Assembly: GCA_019279435.1 (NCBI GenBank)
Contig: JAAALK010000285.1
Location: forward strand, 26,134,371 to 26,198,370
Direction of reading: 5' to 3'
Length of the DNA stretch: 64,000 nt
Origin: Zizania palustris
Lineage: Eukaryota; Streptophyta; Magnoliopsida; Poales; Poaceae
Positions 22,767 through 35,470 of this stretch are shown one piece after another. The notes under the pieces are model-generated. The model made no database searches. It was not told the DNA's origin and worked only from the letters and a program-made list of their open reading frames with translations. Each line of letters opens with the position of its first letter. Positions within the stretch are counted from its first letter, which is position 1. A program made the position numbers and the translations under genes.

Positions 22767-24748
22767 TGTAGGACCGAAAGTAGCGACCAGAGGGGGGGTG
22801 AATGGGCGCCTTAAAAATTCTTTCGAATCAATGGCCTGTTCCCAATACCCAACGCACCTCAAAATACTACGCAGCAGAAAATAAACAGAAGGTCTAAGTC
22901 TAAAGGTTTCTAACCTAGAAGCAACTGATGAAAAACAGTGTGAATCTAAAGAAGTGCAATCTAGGCTGATGTACAAGTTATAACAGGCCTAAACTTCTCA
23001 ATGAAATGATCTAAGTATGTATAAAGTGAAAAGAGAAGTTACTGTCCAAAGTTGTCTCCTGTTCGGAACTTGGCGAAGCCCCCTTCGCACGTCGAGGTCT
23101 GCTTCGGAGGTTGGTGACGGAGGCCGTCCGAAATGCCGAAGGTGTCTCTGTCTAGCCTAGTTCGAAGTGGTAAGAAGCGAAGTGTACATTGGAGCGAAGT
23201 AAAACAGTGACGAAGCTTGGTTCGAAGTAAGTACTTCGAAGTCAAGGCTTCGAACACAACTTCGAACCACGAGCTTCGGAGCAAAGTAAAACTGTGTCGG
23301 AGCCTGCTTCGAAGTATGCACTTCGAAGGCAAGACTTCGAACACCCTTAGAACCGAAAGCTTCGAAGCACAACCTTCGACACAGAAAAGCTTTGAACACA
23401 ATGCACAAACGGTCAACCTTCGAACAAGGAAGCGAAGCCTGTCACGCGACAGAAAAGCAAGTCCGAAGCCAATACTCTACCTTCGAAAAGATCAAGCTCC
23501 GAAAAGAGAGGCGAAGGGTGACATGCTACCAAGAAATTGGAGCGAGGCCTAGCGGAGCCACAAGCTTCGAACCCAACCTCGAAACCTAATGAAGTGTGTG
23601 CTTCGAACAGATAGATTCGGAGTATGCTAGTTCGAAGTATGCGATGCTGTCCATACAGGAGGAACTTCGAATCTAGCAACTCAGACACAAAGACCGAAGT
23701 TCGAAGTCTGAGCGAAGTCTTTAAAGGCGTTCGATCGAAGCCTGCCTCACGGAGTTGAGGGGCTTCGCACTGAAACGAGCTTCGCCAGACACACCAGGAA
23801 AAGGCAAAAGAGACTGTCAGCTTCGATCAAAAAGCTGGGCGATAGAAGGTGAAAAGCTGCAGCCGAACACTGTAGCTACAGTAAAGCAGTACTACTTGCA
23901 ACAGCAAGAACTAGTACTAACACCGTGAAGAACACACCGAGCCGAAGAAGCTTTTCTTCAAGAATAAATTCAGCAGCCCGTAGGTAAGGCAATAACTCCC
24001 CAAACCAAACAAAATACAAGCAATAAATTCACCAGAGTTCAAAGATTAAATGCATCCAAGAGATTTGAGCCAAAAGAATGCAAGAACAGGGTGAGGGAAG
24101 CCCCTGGCGGCGCACACAGGAGAGAGAAGGGAGTGACCCAAAAAGGTGGATTTGATTTCAGCACAAAGGGTAGTCCAAACCCTAGGGATTGGGGTGCTAT
24201 TTATAGGCAGCCCAACACTAGGAATATTCTACCAGCCCCTTAGGGTTTTTACAGACTCAAAAATACAGAAAAAGACTCTACTGCCCTTAGGTATTTTTAC
24301 AGACACAACTGACTGACTGTGGGCCTAGAGTAACAGATGACATATCCGGAAGCTACTCTTCTGGACAGTCGGATACAGAATCAACGGTTGTCAGTTTTAC
24401 GCCGAAACTGACAAAGCCTCCACCAGCTTTGCACCAGGTACCCGGATTGGGCCGGCCCGACTCCGCAGCTCTCTCAGCCCGGCAATCGCTCACCGCCCGT
24501 GTACCTGAGTCAGTCCTGGTCAACAGCCCAGTGGGTCTTCTACTGCTTCTGGCCCATGCACCCGGATTGGGCCAGCCCGACTTCGCAGCCTCCTCTGCCC
24601 GACAGTCGCTCGCTGCCCGTGTACCTGAGTCACACGCGGCCCATGAAACAGCAGATCTCTTCTTCTCTTCAGTCCTCGTTGACTATCGTTGACAATGACT
24701 CATCACTTCTAGAGCCATGAGGCCCACGCTATTCAGCATGGCTCCTCA
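22767..24748 (-). repeat. 5' LTR of the Copia element (1982 bp)
   Basis: Nearly identical to 13446-15426, with an extra base near 22877. The minus-strand TATA box (TATTTATAGG near 24199) and the TTCGAA cluster (about 23161-23706) are kept. CCGTT follows at 24749-24753, matching the left target duplication; element B then resumes. Confidence 0.94.
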
Positions 24749-24853
24749 CCGTTTCTTCTAACGGAAGTTATACGATGCGTTATCTTCGGAGGAAAATAAC
24801 GGGCTAGAATGCGAAAAGGCAGAGCCAAACGGTAACAAGTGGGACATCTAGGC

Positions 24854-24861
24854 TATAAATA
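24854..24861 (+). promoter_or_regulatory. TATA box of the antisense gene in element B
   Basis: TATAAATA within GGCTATAAATAAAGGGCC, 127 bases before the start codon at 24981, at the position equal to 1681-1688 in A. Confidence 0.6.
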
Positions 24862-24980
24862 AAGGGCCTAAAACTTACCCGAGTACCTTTTCACCACTTT
24901 CTCATAGTCAAAAGCTTTTTGAGCCCCTTGAATTCTTGAGCCCTAGCCCCCAGGTTCTTCAAGACAATCCAGAGATCACA

Positions 24981-27900
24981 ATGGTGAAGACCAAAGGATC
25001 TCCTCCTCCATCGGCCTTGGCTCGGCAGCAGGCGGCCGCAGCAGCAGCGGCAGCAACGTTGGCGGCGGCACCTCCGATGCAGGCGACGACATCCATGGCG
25101 GCAGGGGGGAGAAATCCCCAAATCGCCGATGACCAAGGTTTGTGCCCCCCATCAACCAAGTACTTGGATCAGTCTTTCCAGTTGGGGCTTTCGACCTGCA
25201 AAAGAGAATCCTTGGCAATCGCAGTAGGAGGAAAGATCAGTACGGGGGTTATGATTCGGAAGCCAGGCAAAGAAGTGATTCCAGTGCCAAGACCCGGAGA
25301 GGTTGTAGTATTCGAAGCCTTTTTCGAAGCAGGCTTGGGCCTCCCTGCTGTAGACTTCCTGGCCGAAGTACTTAATCTGTTCCATGTAACCCTCCCCCAA
25401 CTATCTCCGAATGCTGTAGCTAGATTAGCTATCTTTAAATGCGCCTTGAGAGCCGAAGGGTGTGAAGGAAGGGCAGAGATCTTCGCTGCATTGCATAGAG
25501 CAACATGCCAGCCGAAAACCTTCGTAGGCTCCGGAGGTGAAAAGGTGGTAGTATCCTTTGGTAGTATCAACTTTAGGCTTCGGGATGAGTATGCCCTCCA
25601 ATTCCCCATCAAAGCCATCAATGCCAGATGGTACACTGATTGGATTCTAAGATTGTTCTATGCCGAAGTTGGGGCAGGCAATCCTCTGGCTGGGCCCCTC
25701 AAAGAAATCCAATTCCGAAAGGAAGCTTTGGTGCAGCCTAACGAAGGTCAATTCGAAGCTCGTCTGAACATGCTTCAAAAAGTTAGCCGAAGGTTAAGAA
25801 TGCGAGACTTAGCCGAAGAATTCATCGGCCTGCAAATTCCTCCGCTGATGGCCAACTGGCCTATCATCTTCGAAGATGACTCGGAAGGCGGTCTTCGCAA
25901 GATCAACTTTACTTCGAGCCCTGCAGGTAACTTCGAAATCAACATGCACTATACATATTTACTTCGAAGAAAGACTAACTTGAATTATTATTTTTTAGCT
26001 TCTTCAGCCCCTATTACTTCAGAGCAAATTGTAAGGGCTTCGGAGAAGATTTTGGGTGCCCCAACTCCGACTGAAAAAGAATGGCGAATTAAATTGGTCG
26101 GGAGTTGGGAAAGGCTTAACAGAGTATGGGGAATGTTGGGGTTAACTCCGCCCCCTCTGATGGACTGGGTGCCTTCGGAGAAAGGACCTAAGAAGAGGAC
26201 AGCTGAAACCAGAGCTTCAAGCTCCGCAAGGACTCCGGTGAAGAAGGTGGCTCGGAAGCCAAAAAATATCACACCTTCGGACCCTGCGCCTTCAAGCTCA
26301 AGAACCTCAATCTCCGGTTCTAAAGAAGATGAAGGTATATTATTAGTGAGATTGATTGATGAAGATGCAGCTCAACAAAATATTCACATTGAAGATACTG
26401 CAGGTATGCCGGAGCCTCAAACTAACATTGAAGAAGTGAGAGCTCCGGATACTCAAGAGGAGCAAAACGAAGCCCCTATGGGCGAAGATGAAGTTGAAGT
26501 TCCTACAACTTCAGTTGTGGACGAGGAGAGGACTGCTCACGGAGATACTTCGGCAGCTGAAGTTTTAACGGTGGATTCAGATGATGACTTCACCTTCGAT
26601 CCTCCAAGCAGTCCAGTGCTCGATCTCCCGCAGAATGTCGAGGGTAAATTTCGCATAATTCTTTATCATTTTCTGCAAAATTATACAATGTATAATATTT
26701 TTGTTTTTGCAGAGCCTCCTTCGGAAGAAGTACGTCACGAAGACACAACTCAAAGGCCTTCGACAACTGCGGAGCCACACCCGGAGGTCGCTCAACAGGG
26801 GCCTGGAAGGGGCAAAAGACACATAGAGCCTCTCCCTACTCAAGGGTCAACTTCGTCTGAGTCAACAGTTGAAAGTGAATCAACTGAGGGGGGGCCATCT
26901 ACTGAAGCTCCAAGGGCCTCAGAAGAACTCTCTGGACCTTCGCTAAGCAGAGCTGATCAGAAAGCTTCAGTAATGCTTCCTCTCTTAACTCCTTTTTTGG
27001 AGGAGAGAACCGGACTTCGGACTCTGGTTAAACCTTTGGGTCAAGCCAGTCGCAAAGTCGGGGAAACAGAACTGATAGCCCTCTTAAGCAGGGTGAAAAG
27101 TTCGGAGCTTAACATTGCTATAGAAAGAGCAGCCTATCAGGTACGAAGCATCTTCGAACCAAATAGCAAATTATATATGAATAATTTCTTATTTCAGTTT
27201 TTCTTTTTTCTTAGCAAGCAGCCTTGGCCCGCGCTGCAGCCTTATCGGGCGAAAATGAAATTGCTCAACTTCGGGAAGAAAACGAAGCTCTTCAAAGAAA
27301 TTTTAACTTCTCCAAAGGTCGAGTAGCTCAAATGGATAATATAATATTAGCAGAGTGAAGGGCTAGGCAAAGCTTGGAGGCTGCGAAGAAAGAGCTCGAA
27401 GCAGAAAGAATTGTGCTTCGAGCAGAGGTTGAAAAACTGCGAAGGGAGGATGCTGCTAAGGGGTCCGAACTTGTAAAGCTCCAAGAGGAAACTAGCCAAC
27501 TCCTAAACCAGAAGAAAGATCTAATTACGGAGAATGCTAGGATTTCCGGAGTTTTGGCAGAAACGACTTCGGCCAAGGATGCACTTATTGAGGAAAACCT
27601 TAAGTCTGAGAAGGTGGCTTCGGAGGTCATCGAGCAGATGCTAGGTGTTTTGGAGTACTTCGGTACTACCGGATCACTACCTTCGGATGACAATGTGACT
27701 CTGCTGCGCCGGTTAAAGAGGATCCAAGGAGCAGCGAAGCAAATGAAGACGGCAGGCATGCGTTATGGAGAACTCTCCGGACAAGTGTCTGCCCTCGGAT
27801 TACTTCGTTACTACGAGGATTTGGGCCGAACAATCACTCCGAGCGCAGAGGGCTCCATTACCTTCGACGACGAGCGGCTTTTAAATCGTTCCGAAGGCGT

Positions 27901-28607
27901 GACTGCCGCATGGCGAGCCTTTCAAACCTCATGGAGAGCCGAAGGTCGCTCTGCGATCAAGGCTTGGATCGATGAAGGCCAACGCCAGAAGCAAGTTCGG
28001 AGCCAAGCTTCGAGCAGTCAACCTCCTCCGAACCCGCAGGTTTAGGAATTATTTAGGATTTTTTGATTATGTAAAGCTCATGCTTGTAAACATTTATCAA
28101 TGAAAGTCTTGTTTGTCATATTTTTAGGCTTTGCCTCTTATGGAAGATATCGAAGTGTTAGAGCTTAACAACGAGCTTCGCTCATTGTGGAACACCTTCG
28201 AACTTCTAAAAAGTTATAAGCGTCCTCGATTTCTCATTCCTCGAGATGACTCCGGCGTAATTGCGCCCGAAGTAATTAAAGACGTATTGTCTTATATTAA
28301 AGAGGAAGATAAAGAGATTGACGCAAACACCTCGTCTTCTGAAGACACTAATTGGTCTGAAGACGAAGGTGAAGCTCGAAATAAATGATCTGAAGATCTT
28401 AGAATCTGGGAAAGGAGTCCCGAGCGGCTTCGAACTTGGGCCGAGCTTCAACAAGAGCAGAAGGATTTTAGAGCTTCGAAGGGGAGGAAGAGAGTTAAAC
28501 GTAAAGTTCTTAGGACTTCCGACGTTGGAACTAGTCGTTCCACCCCTAGCTCTCAGGACCGAAGAGGTCTCCGATTCCTTCTTGGTATAGATACCAATTT
28601 TTCATAA
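24981..28607 (+). pseudogene. Five-exon antisense gene of element B
   Basis: Exons 24981-25926, 25999-26643, 26713-27140, 27215-28039 and 28128-28607; introns of 72, 69, 74 and 88 nt with GT-AG ends, in the same places and phases as in A and D. Exon 1 carries the 'putative gypsy type transposon'-like block (PRPGEVVVFEAFFEAGLGL). Exons 2-3 are a low-complexity acidic/Ser-Pro linker ending in a helical block (ADQKASVMLPLLTPFL). Exon 4 has the coiled coil and exon 5 an acidic then basic tail. The first two introns are multiples of three without stops, so the genomic frame stays open across them. Two TGA stops break it: 27356-27358 (CGA in the other copies) and 28386-28388. It has the fewest lesions of the three copies. 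Function unknown. Confidence 0.75.
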
Positions 28608-28971
28608 TGTAATTTGTAAACACATTTATTTCAATAATGAATGCCGATTTAAAATTGTCTCCATATTTACTAGCCCCTCTTTGTGGATAAGCAACTTCAA
28701 AATGTATTCGAAGATGGTTATGCGCAAAGAAAAAACTTCGGAGTACAATTTTTCGGGGGTTCGGAGCCCCTCTGTCATTTAAAGATCTTTTTGAAATCTT
28801 ATGAAATGTCTTCGACTTTTTGCAGTCGGAAGAATGGTAGCTTAGTACCTTTGTTTTATGAAAGAAATCACTTGAGATAACTTTCAGGACACTTTAGTGT
28901 CTTAAAATTTGTCACTTTGGACTATGTTAACATACATTCGAAGATCATGGCTCAAATGCTGTTTTGCTTTA

Positions 28972-29328
28972 GCCACCTTCAGCTTGTCTTGGCGATCTCT
29001 GACGAACCAATGGTTCAGAGTTTGCAATGGTCTCTTTGGACTCTTTTTACGGATGTCTACCAGCCAATGGCTTGGACTCCGTATAATTTAGCCACCTTCG
29101 GCTTTTGCAGAAGTCTACCAGCCAATGGCTTGGACTTCGCAGATTTTGGCCACCTTCGGCTCTTTTTACGGAAGTCTGCAAGCTGCAGCTTGGACTCCGT
29201 AGATTTTGGCCACCTTCGGCTCTTTTTACGGAAGTCTACCAGCCAATGGCTTGGACTCCGTAGAATGTGGTTTTGGGCTCTTTTACGGATGCCTACAAGC
29301 CAGTGGCCTGGGCTCCGGATTATGTCAG
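28972..29328. repeat. 61-bp minisatellite in element B
   Basis: About six units like those at 5711-6071, with one unit shortened and one carrying GCAAGCTGCAGC in place of ACCAGCCAATGG. Same position between the antisense gene end (28607) and the pol end (29526). Confidence 0.87.
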
Positions 29329-29525
29329 CCCCCACGTCGGAGGCTTCGAACTTTATGGGTTCGAAGTCCAAAAATACAACCCAGCTTAATGACACTTCCC
29401 TCTCGGTCGACCCCGCGGTTCTAGTGCGTCCACTCAGAAGATGGAAGTCTATGAGGGGAAGGCAACTATCAGGGTCATATGCTTTATTAATTCAGAGGTG
29501 ATTACAAGCGAATTACAAGGAGCCC

Positions 29526-32500
29526 TTATGCGAAGTATCGCTTTAGGTGCTCCGCATGCCAAGTATGTGCTAACTCTTCACCTTCTAAATTAGATAATTT
29601 AAATGAACCAGGGCGCCCTGAGCGGACAATTAGATATGGACCTTCCCATTTATTTCCTAACTTCCCTGGTGCTATAATGCTTCGTAGAACAAGATGACCC
29701 GGCCTTAACTCGTTGAGCTTAACCTTCGGGTCATACCAAGTCTTCGTCTGCTGATGATACTTTCATAAATTAGCTACAACCCGAAGTATTGTTTCTTCTG
29801 ACAAATCTAACGAAGCCTGTCTTTCTTCTTTAATATCCGGTTCGGTGCTGCGAAATGATCCCCCTTTGAGCTCCGTTGGAGTCATAGCTTCATCTCCGAA
29901 TAGTAGTCTGAACGGAGTAAAACCTGTGGACCTTGTTTGTGTAGTCCGAATGGACCATAGAATCTTCGGAAGCTCTTCGGTCCATAGTCCCTTTGCTAAT
30001 CCTACTATTCTTCGATTTAGCCCTGATAAAATATTTCCGTTGGCTCGCTCTACGGCTCCATTTGACTGAGGATGCCTCACTGCAGCAAAGCAAAGCTGAA
30101 TGCCTAAGTCTTCGCAAAACTTCCTGAAGGGTTCTGCGTCGAACTGTGTTCCATTATCAACTGTGAGGTATCTAGGAACTCCGAACCGGCAAATAATGTT
30201 CTTCTAGAAGAATTTTTGTACATTGTTCGAAGTGATAGCTGTTAAGGGCTCTACTTCCACCCACTTAGAAAAATATTCAATAGCTACCACTGCGAACTTT
30301 AGATTTCCTTTTGCTAACGGAAAGGGACCAATTAGATCCATACCCCATCTGGCCATGGGCCATACCGGAGCAATGATTTGAAGAGCTGTTGGTGGGCGAT
30401 GACTCCGTCGACCCATCCACTGGCATCCTTGACAAGTGCGGACCAGGCTCTCCGCATCAGCTGTTATTGCGGGCCTATAAAGCCCCTGGCGAAGTGTTTT
30501 TCCTGCCAGAGCTCTAGGGGCTAAATGGCTTCCACAAAGGCCTTCGTGAATTTCTCGAAGAATTTCTTGGCCTTCGGCTTGAGATATACATCGGAGTAGA
30601 GGGGAACATACTCCGGCCTTGTATAATATACCGTTGATTAACTGATAATTTCTTGCTCTGAGCTTTAATCTTGACAACTGGGGCTCTTCGGGCAAATTTG
30701 TTCCTCCTTGCAAGAGTTCTATGATCGAATCTTTCCAACCTGCACTAGGAATGCAAAGAATCTCCGCAGAGGCAATTTGTGGCACCGAAGGTATATTGAG
30801 CTCCTCATAGAAAGCTTCTTCGAGCACATCCACAGCTCCGGCTGCAGCCTTCGCTAAAGTGTCCGCTTGCACGTTTTCAGCTCTTGTTATACTCCGAATG
30901 GAAATACCCTTGAAATGTGCTTCGATATTGCGAATTTCTTCTAAGTATTTGGCAAGCTGTGGATGCCGAACTTGAAAACTTTTGTCTACGTGCCCTGCTA
31001 CTATCTGAGAATCTGTCTTGATAATTATTCTTGTAGCCCCTAGAGCACGTGCTTTCTGGAGTCCCAATAAAATCCATTCGTACTCTGCTATATTATTGGT
31101 AGACTTAAAGTTGAGTCTTGCGGAGTACATTGCTCTTTGTCCTAACGGTGAAATCAACACTGCCCCAATGCCTGCTCCGGATGCTTGGAAAGCCCCATCG
31201 GAGTAAACAGTCCAAACCCCGTCATGTGATTTCTCCGGAGTCAAATTCGCAGGTGGAGTCCACTCTGCTACGAAGTCTGCTAGGACTTGGGATTTGATAG
31301 CTGTCCTTGCCAAGAAAGATATGCCGAAGGGTGCTAGCTCGACTGCCCATGTTCCAATCCTTCCAGTGGAATCTTTGCTTCGAAGCATATCTCCTAAGGG
31401 ATACGAAGTTGGTACAATTACATTGTGAGCCAAAAAATAATGCCTTAGCTTCCTCGAAGCCATTATCAAAGCATAAACGAACTTCTCAAGTTCGGTGTAT
31501 CTTGTCTTCGCTCCTGACAATGCTTCGGATACAAAATAGACAGGATTTTGGACCAACTTCCCATTGAAATCCACTTCTCTGACAAGGACTGCGCTGACAG
31601 CTGAACCTGTAGCTGCAAGGTACAGGAGTAGGGTTTCGTCCGCAGTAGTCACCGTGAGTGTTGCAAGATTACTGAGATAATCTTTAATATCTTCGAAGCT
31701 TCTCTGACACTCCGGTGTCCATGCAAAATCTTCGGACCCTTTCATAGCTTTGAATATTGGCAAGCTCCTCTCCGCAGACCTTGATAAGAACCTGCTAAGT
31801 GCGGCCAGATGTCCAGTCAGCTTTTGCACTTGCTTTAAATTCTCCGGAGGAGACATCTTCTGCAGCGCAGTTATTTGAGTAGGGCTAGCTTCAATTCCCC
31901 TGCTTGAAACTAAGTACCCTAACAATTTTCCAGCCTTAGCTCCGAATATACATTTTTCGGGGTTAAGACGGATCCCACATGCCCGAAGGCTATTGAATGT
32001 TTCTGCTAAGTCTAGGCTATGTTGGTGCTTTAAAGCACTCTTTATTACAATATCATCCATATAGGCCTCCACATTGCGACCTAGTTGATGATATAGAGCC
32101 TTAGCAACTAATCTTGAAAAAGTAGCCCCGGCATTTCTTAGGCCAAAAGGCATTCTTACATAGCAGAAGACTCCCGAAGGAGTTACAAAGCTTGTCTTGA
32201 TTTCATCTTCGCGCTTCAACCATATTTGATGATAACCAGAATACGCGTCAAGGAAGCTTAATAACTCCGAACCTGCAGTGGAGTCAACTAGTTGATCAAT
32301 TCGGGGCATGGGGTAGGGGTCACGTGGGCATGCTTTATTCAAGGATGTGAAATCAATGCACATGCGCCACTTCCCGGAAGACTTCTTCCTGACGAAGACT
32401 GGTTTGGCTAACCATTCTGTGTGAGCCACTTCTCTGATAATCCCAGCCTTCAACAGTTTTTCAACTTCGTCCTTAGCTAGAGCAGCTCTCTCTGCGGACA

Positions 32501-34916
32501 TCTTCCGGAGTCCTTGCCGAACAGGCCGAGCCTTCGGGTTTACAAGAAAACTGTGTTCAATAATATCCCGATCGACTCCGGTGATATCTTCGTCAGACCA
32601 AGCGAAGAAATCCAAATTTTCTTCCACTACCTTTTCCAAGGAGGTTGCAACTTCAGGAGGTAAATCTTTACCAAATTGAAAAGTGTACTCTTTACCATCT
32701 TTAATAATGACCTTCGTTGCAATCTCTCCTTCGGGACTTGGTCTCGGAAAAGACTTCTTCGAAGCTTCGGAAGAGGCTGAAAAAATTTCTTCATTATCCT
32801 GCGCACTATTTACTTGCCTAGGATCAAGAGGGGGACCATGACCATATTCCGCCCTCCTAGCAATGGCTTGATCCCCGAAGATTGTTAGGACTCCTGCTTG
32901 TGTGGGCATCTTCATGCACAAGTAGTTGTGATGCGCCACAGCTCCGAACTGATTCAACATGCCCCGTCCGAAGATGACATTATAAGCATACGGGGCATCT
33001 ACCACATCAAAAATAACTTCTTCAGTTCGGGCTAATAAACCTTCTCCGAAGGTTACTTCCAGGCCTATCTGGCCAAGTGCATCAAGCGGAGGTCCTGCGA
33101 AACCTTGCAGAGGACGAGCCGCTGGGAGGAGATGCTTCCTGGAAATGCATAACTGATCGAAGGCTTGCACAAAAATGATGTCTGCCGAACTACCTCCGTC
33201 AATTAGCACCCTTCGGACTTCAGTCCCTGCAATATCAGCAGTGATAACCAATGGATCTGCGTGCGGGAACTTAATACCAGCTGCATCCTCCGCAGAGAAA
33301 GATATCGGAACATGAGACCACTCCGGCATTGCAGCTATAGATGACAAAGTCCCAATATGACCTACTTCCCGAACATACTCTCTTCGCTGTCTCTTGGACA
33401 TGCTTCTGAGGGTACCTCCTCCGGAGATAGGGAGAACTACTCTTTTTCCTCTATCTTGCCCCTCTTCTTGCTTCGGAGGTGGCATAACATTGGCCACCGG
33501 AGGGTGCCTTGCAGCATCAAAATTTTCTATCCGCGCCACAGCCTGGACCGGGTCTGGGCATGCTGCTGCTGGACTTCGGTCGGTACTGCCTCGACCCGAA
33601 GTTCTCTCCAAATACTCTCCCCTTAGGGTAAGGATAGCCTTGCAAGTGTCAGTTGCATGGCTTCGATTTTCTCCATGAATGCAGCAGAAAAGGGTCTGGC
33701 CCTTGCCAGCCGTTTTCCCTGGCGGCCTCCAGCCGCTGGCCTTGTTCCCTGTAGACTGTGGAGCTCTTGGTGCAAACTTCTGTGGGGGTGCAATATTCAA
33801 GACTTCAGAGCGAGGGTGCTTTTGCCCTCTTCTCCGATCATGTTGCACTTCGAAGACTGGTTCCTGCGGCTGTGCCGAAGTCTTCACTTCTACTTTGACT
33901 TCTTGCAATACAGTCAAAGTAGCGGTAGTCCTCTGAAGCCAACCCTCTTCTGACCTCGCATACTCCTCGAAGTATGACATCAACTGTGAGACTGAGGAGA
34001 TGCTCTTCCGATGCAGTTTATCCAGAAGGCCTTGATGACTGACGCCTTCCCGAGCTGCATCAACCACTGAAGATGTGGACAGCCCCCGAATTTGCGACTT
34101 CGTATGAGCGAAGCACTTAAAGTACTGCCTCAATGTTTCTCCGGGGAGCTGTTTCACCTGGAAAAGGCTTACAGTTGACATAGGAGGCACGAAGGTGCCC
34201 TGAAAGTTACTTATAAACTTCCTCTTCAACTACGACCAAGAATTGATTGATCCTGGCTTCAAAGACCAGAACCATCTCAATGCCACTCCTTGAAGAGCTA
34301 ACGGGAAGCACTTCGCCATAGTGTCTCTAACTCCGCTGCTAGCCTCAATCGCTAGGGCATAAGACCGAACGAACTCTCCGGGGTCTTCATCTCCGCCATA
34401 CTTACAGAGCTTTGAAGTTTTAAACTTTGGATCAAAGCGAACCTTCTGCAGCTCAGGATGCAACGGAGATTCATCGTCGTAAGAGGCATTCTCCGGGGCT
34501 TCGGGATAACCAAGATCGTCATCTTCGGGCACTTCGGGGATAGTTGGGGTGGCTTGAGCGCGAAGCCTGTTCGTAGCTTCTTGTCGCCACCTTGCTACCT
34601 CAGCTTGAAGGTTGGCCATTTGAGTGGCCATATCTCCAAGGTTATCTTCATCTCCTCCGGAAGGACCTTCCGGGTCTTGAGAACTGGTAGGATCAGTTCG
34701 AATTGGAATGGAGGGTGGAGGAGTGACTCCGGGCTGTCGGAGTATGGAAGGGGTTGGCGGAGAGGCTTCGTATGTTCGAGGGATAGAAGCCCCTTCCGGA
34801 GTTTGTGGAGGGAAAGCCGAAGAACCTCCGACTTCAACTGTGTCGAAGGGTATTTCTCCGGAGATCCGAGAGGACCTCCGAGTGGGATTGCGGGGTGCAC
34901 TCCGCTTAGGAGGCAT
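29526..34916 (-). pseudogene. gag-pol: Gag-pol polyprotein of element B, three or more nonsense mutations
   Basis: About 1800 codons in one frame from MPPKRSAPRNP (ATG at 34914-34916) to a stop at 29526-29528. Gag core (KFISNFQGTFVPPMSTVS) and a knuckle-like CCIHGENRSHATDTC; protease LIDGGSSADI; RT with YMDD at about residue 953; two RNase H domains (the second with VYSDGAFQASG and TDSQ intact); integrase with CQGCQW, MDLIG, DNGTQF and GAVERANG; then a GPY/F-like end. Stops: TAG at about 34227 in gag (Gln in D), TAG at about 30203 within integrase, and TGA at about 29763. The second RNase H after a degenerate first one marks the Tat clade. Confidence 0.9.
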
Positions 34917-34955
34917 GATGTAAGTTGGTAGAGAACGAAGTTTTTCGGACTAGGT

Positions 34956-34973
34956 TCCCCACGGACGGCGCCA
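34956..34973 (-). promoter_or_regulatory. Primer binding site of element B
   Basis: TGGCGCCGTCCGTGGGGA on the minus strand, two bases after the LTR; identical in D. The first nine bases fit what I recall of the plant tRNA-Asp 3' end, with mismatches after that, so the primer identity is tentative. Confidence 0.8.
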
Positions 34974-34975
34974 AC

Positions 34976-35470
34976 TGTTGGCGTAAAAGATTACGCTAAC
35001 AGGTTTCTGTAGAAGAGAAACTAACAAACGAAGTGTTTGCGAAGCAAACTGTTCTAAGCCTCCGAAAGGATAATAACTTAGAATAGTTTGAAAGTGTGTA
35101 TTGAATAACTTGTATTTGGTCCCTATTACAGGGTGAAACGGGGGGTATTTATAGGCTCAAACATTAAGGAAAAGACCTATTTACCCCTCTATTACAACCG
35201 ACATAGTGGAAACTATGCGGTACCCTTAATAGGGCTAAAATGATAAAAGACTAATCTAATGAGAAAGAAGATAAGTCTTCCATCTTAGCTGGCAGAAAAG
35301 ATCTCTGAGGGCTTTAGTTCGAAGATGTACTCTGAACTAATGCCTATCTTCGAACTTCGAACTTGGTTCCGAGTATCTCCGAAGATGATCGTCTGGTAAC
35401 CTTCGAATCCGCTGTCTGCCTTTACGTTGCTTCAGCAATAACCCCGAAGATGAGATATTTTCCCCCAACA
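34976..35470 (-). repeat. 5' LTR of element B (495 bp)
   Basis: Starts TGTTGGCG and ends CCCCCAACA. The minus-strand TATA box is at 35146-35153 (TATTTATA). The first 26 bases form an inverted repeat (TGTTGGCGTAA, AAGA loop, TTACGCTAACA), 10 of 11 positions paired. GTTAT follows at 35471. Confidence 0.95.

Larger units (their letters stand above)
13446..24748 (-). mobile_element. Sirevirus-like Copia retrotransposon (11.3 kb) inside element B
   Basis: LTRs at 13446-15426 (1981 bp) and 22767-24748 (1982 bp) are flanked by CCGTT at 13441-13445 and 24749-24753. On the minus strand: 5' LTR, initiator-Met primer site, gag with two zinc knuckles and coiled coils, protease, integrase, RT, RNase H (the Copia order), a 1.3-kb non-coding 3' region with repeated purine tracts, 3' LTR. 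Long LTRs, a large coiled-coil gag and multiplied purine tracts fit the Sirevirus/Maximus lineage. By eye the LTRs differ by 7 substitutions and one 1-bp indel. Confidence 0.93.
12722..35470 (-). mobile_element. Complete Tat-type gypsy element B, split by a Copia insertion
   Basis: Two 495-bp LTRs (12722-13216 and 34976-35470) are flanked by a perfect 5-bp duplication GTTAT (12717-12721 and 35471-35475). Without the 11,303-bp Copia insertion and its duplicated CCGTT the element is about 11.44 kb. Order on the minus strand: 5' LTR, primer site, gag-pol, minisatellite, antisense gene (plus strand), purine tract, 3' LTR. By eye the LTRs differ at 9 of 495 sites, 8 of them transitions (about 1.8%). 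Confidence 0.95.

Noticed and set aside
33357..33953. Plus-strand frames opposite gag-pol in B (and equal frames in A and D)
   Set aside because: They are shadows of the constrained minus-strand frame and are not preserved as a unit; only the antisense gene beyond pol has its own exon structure and silent-site pattern.
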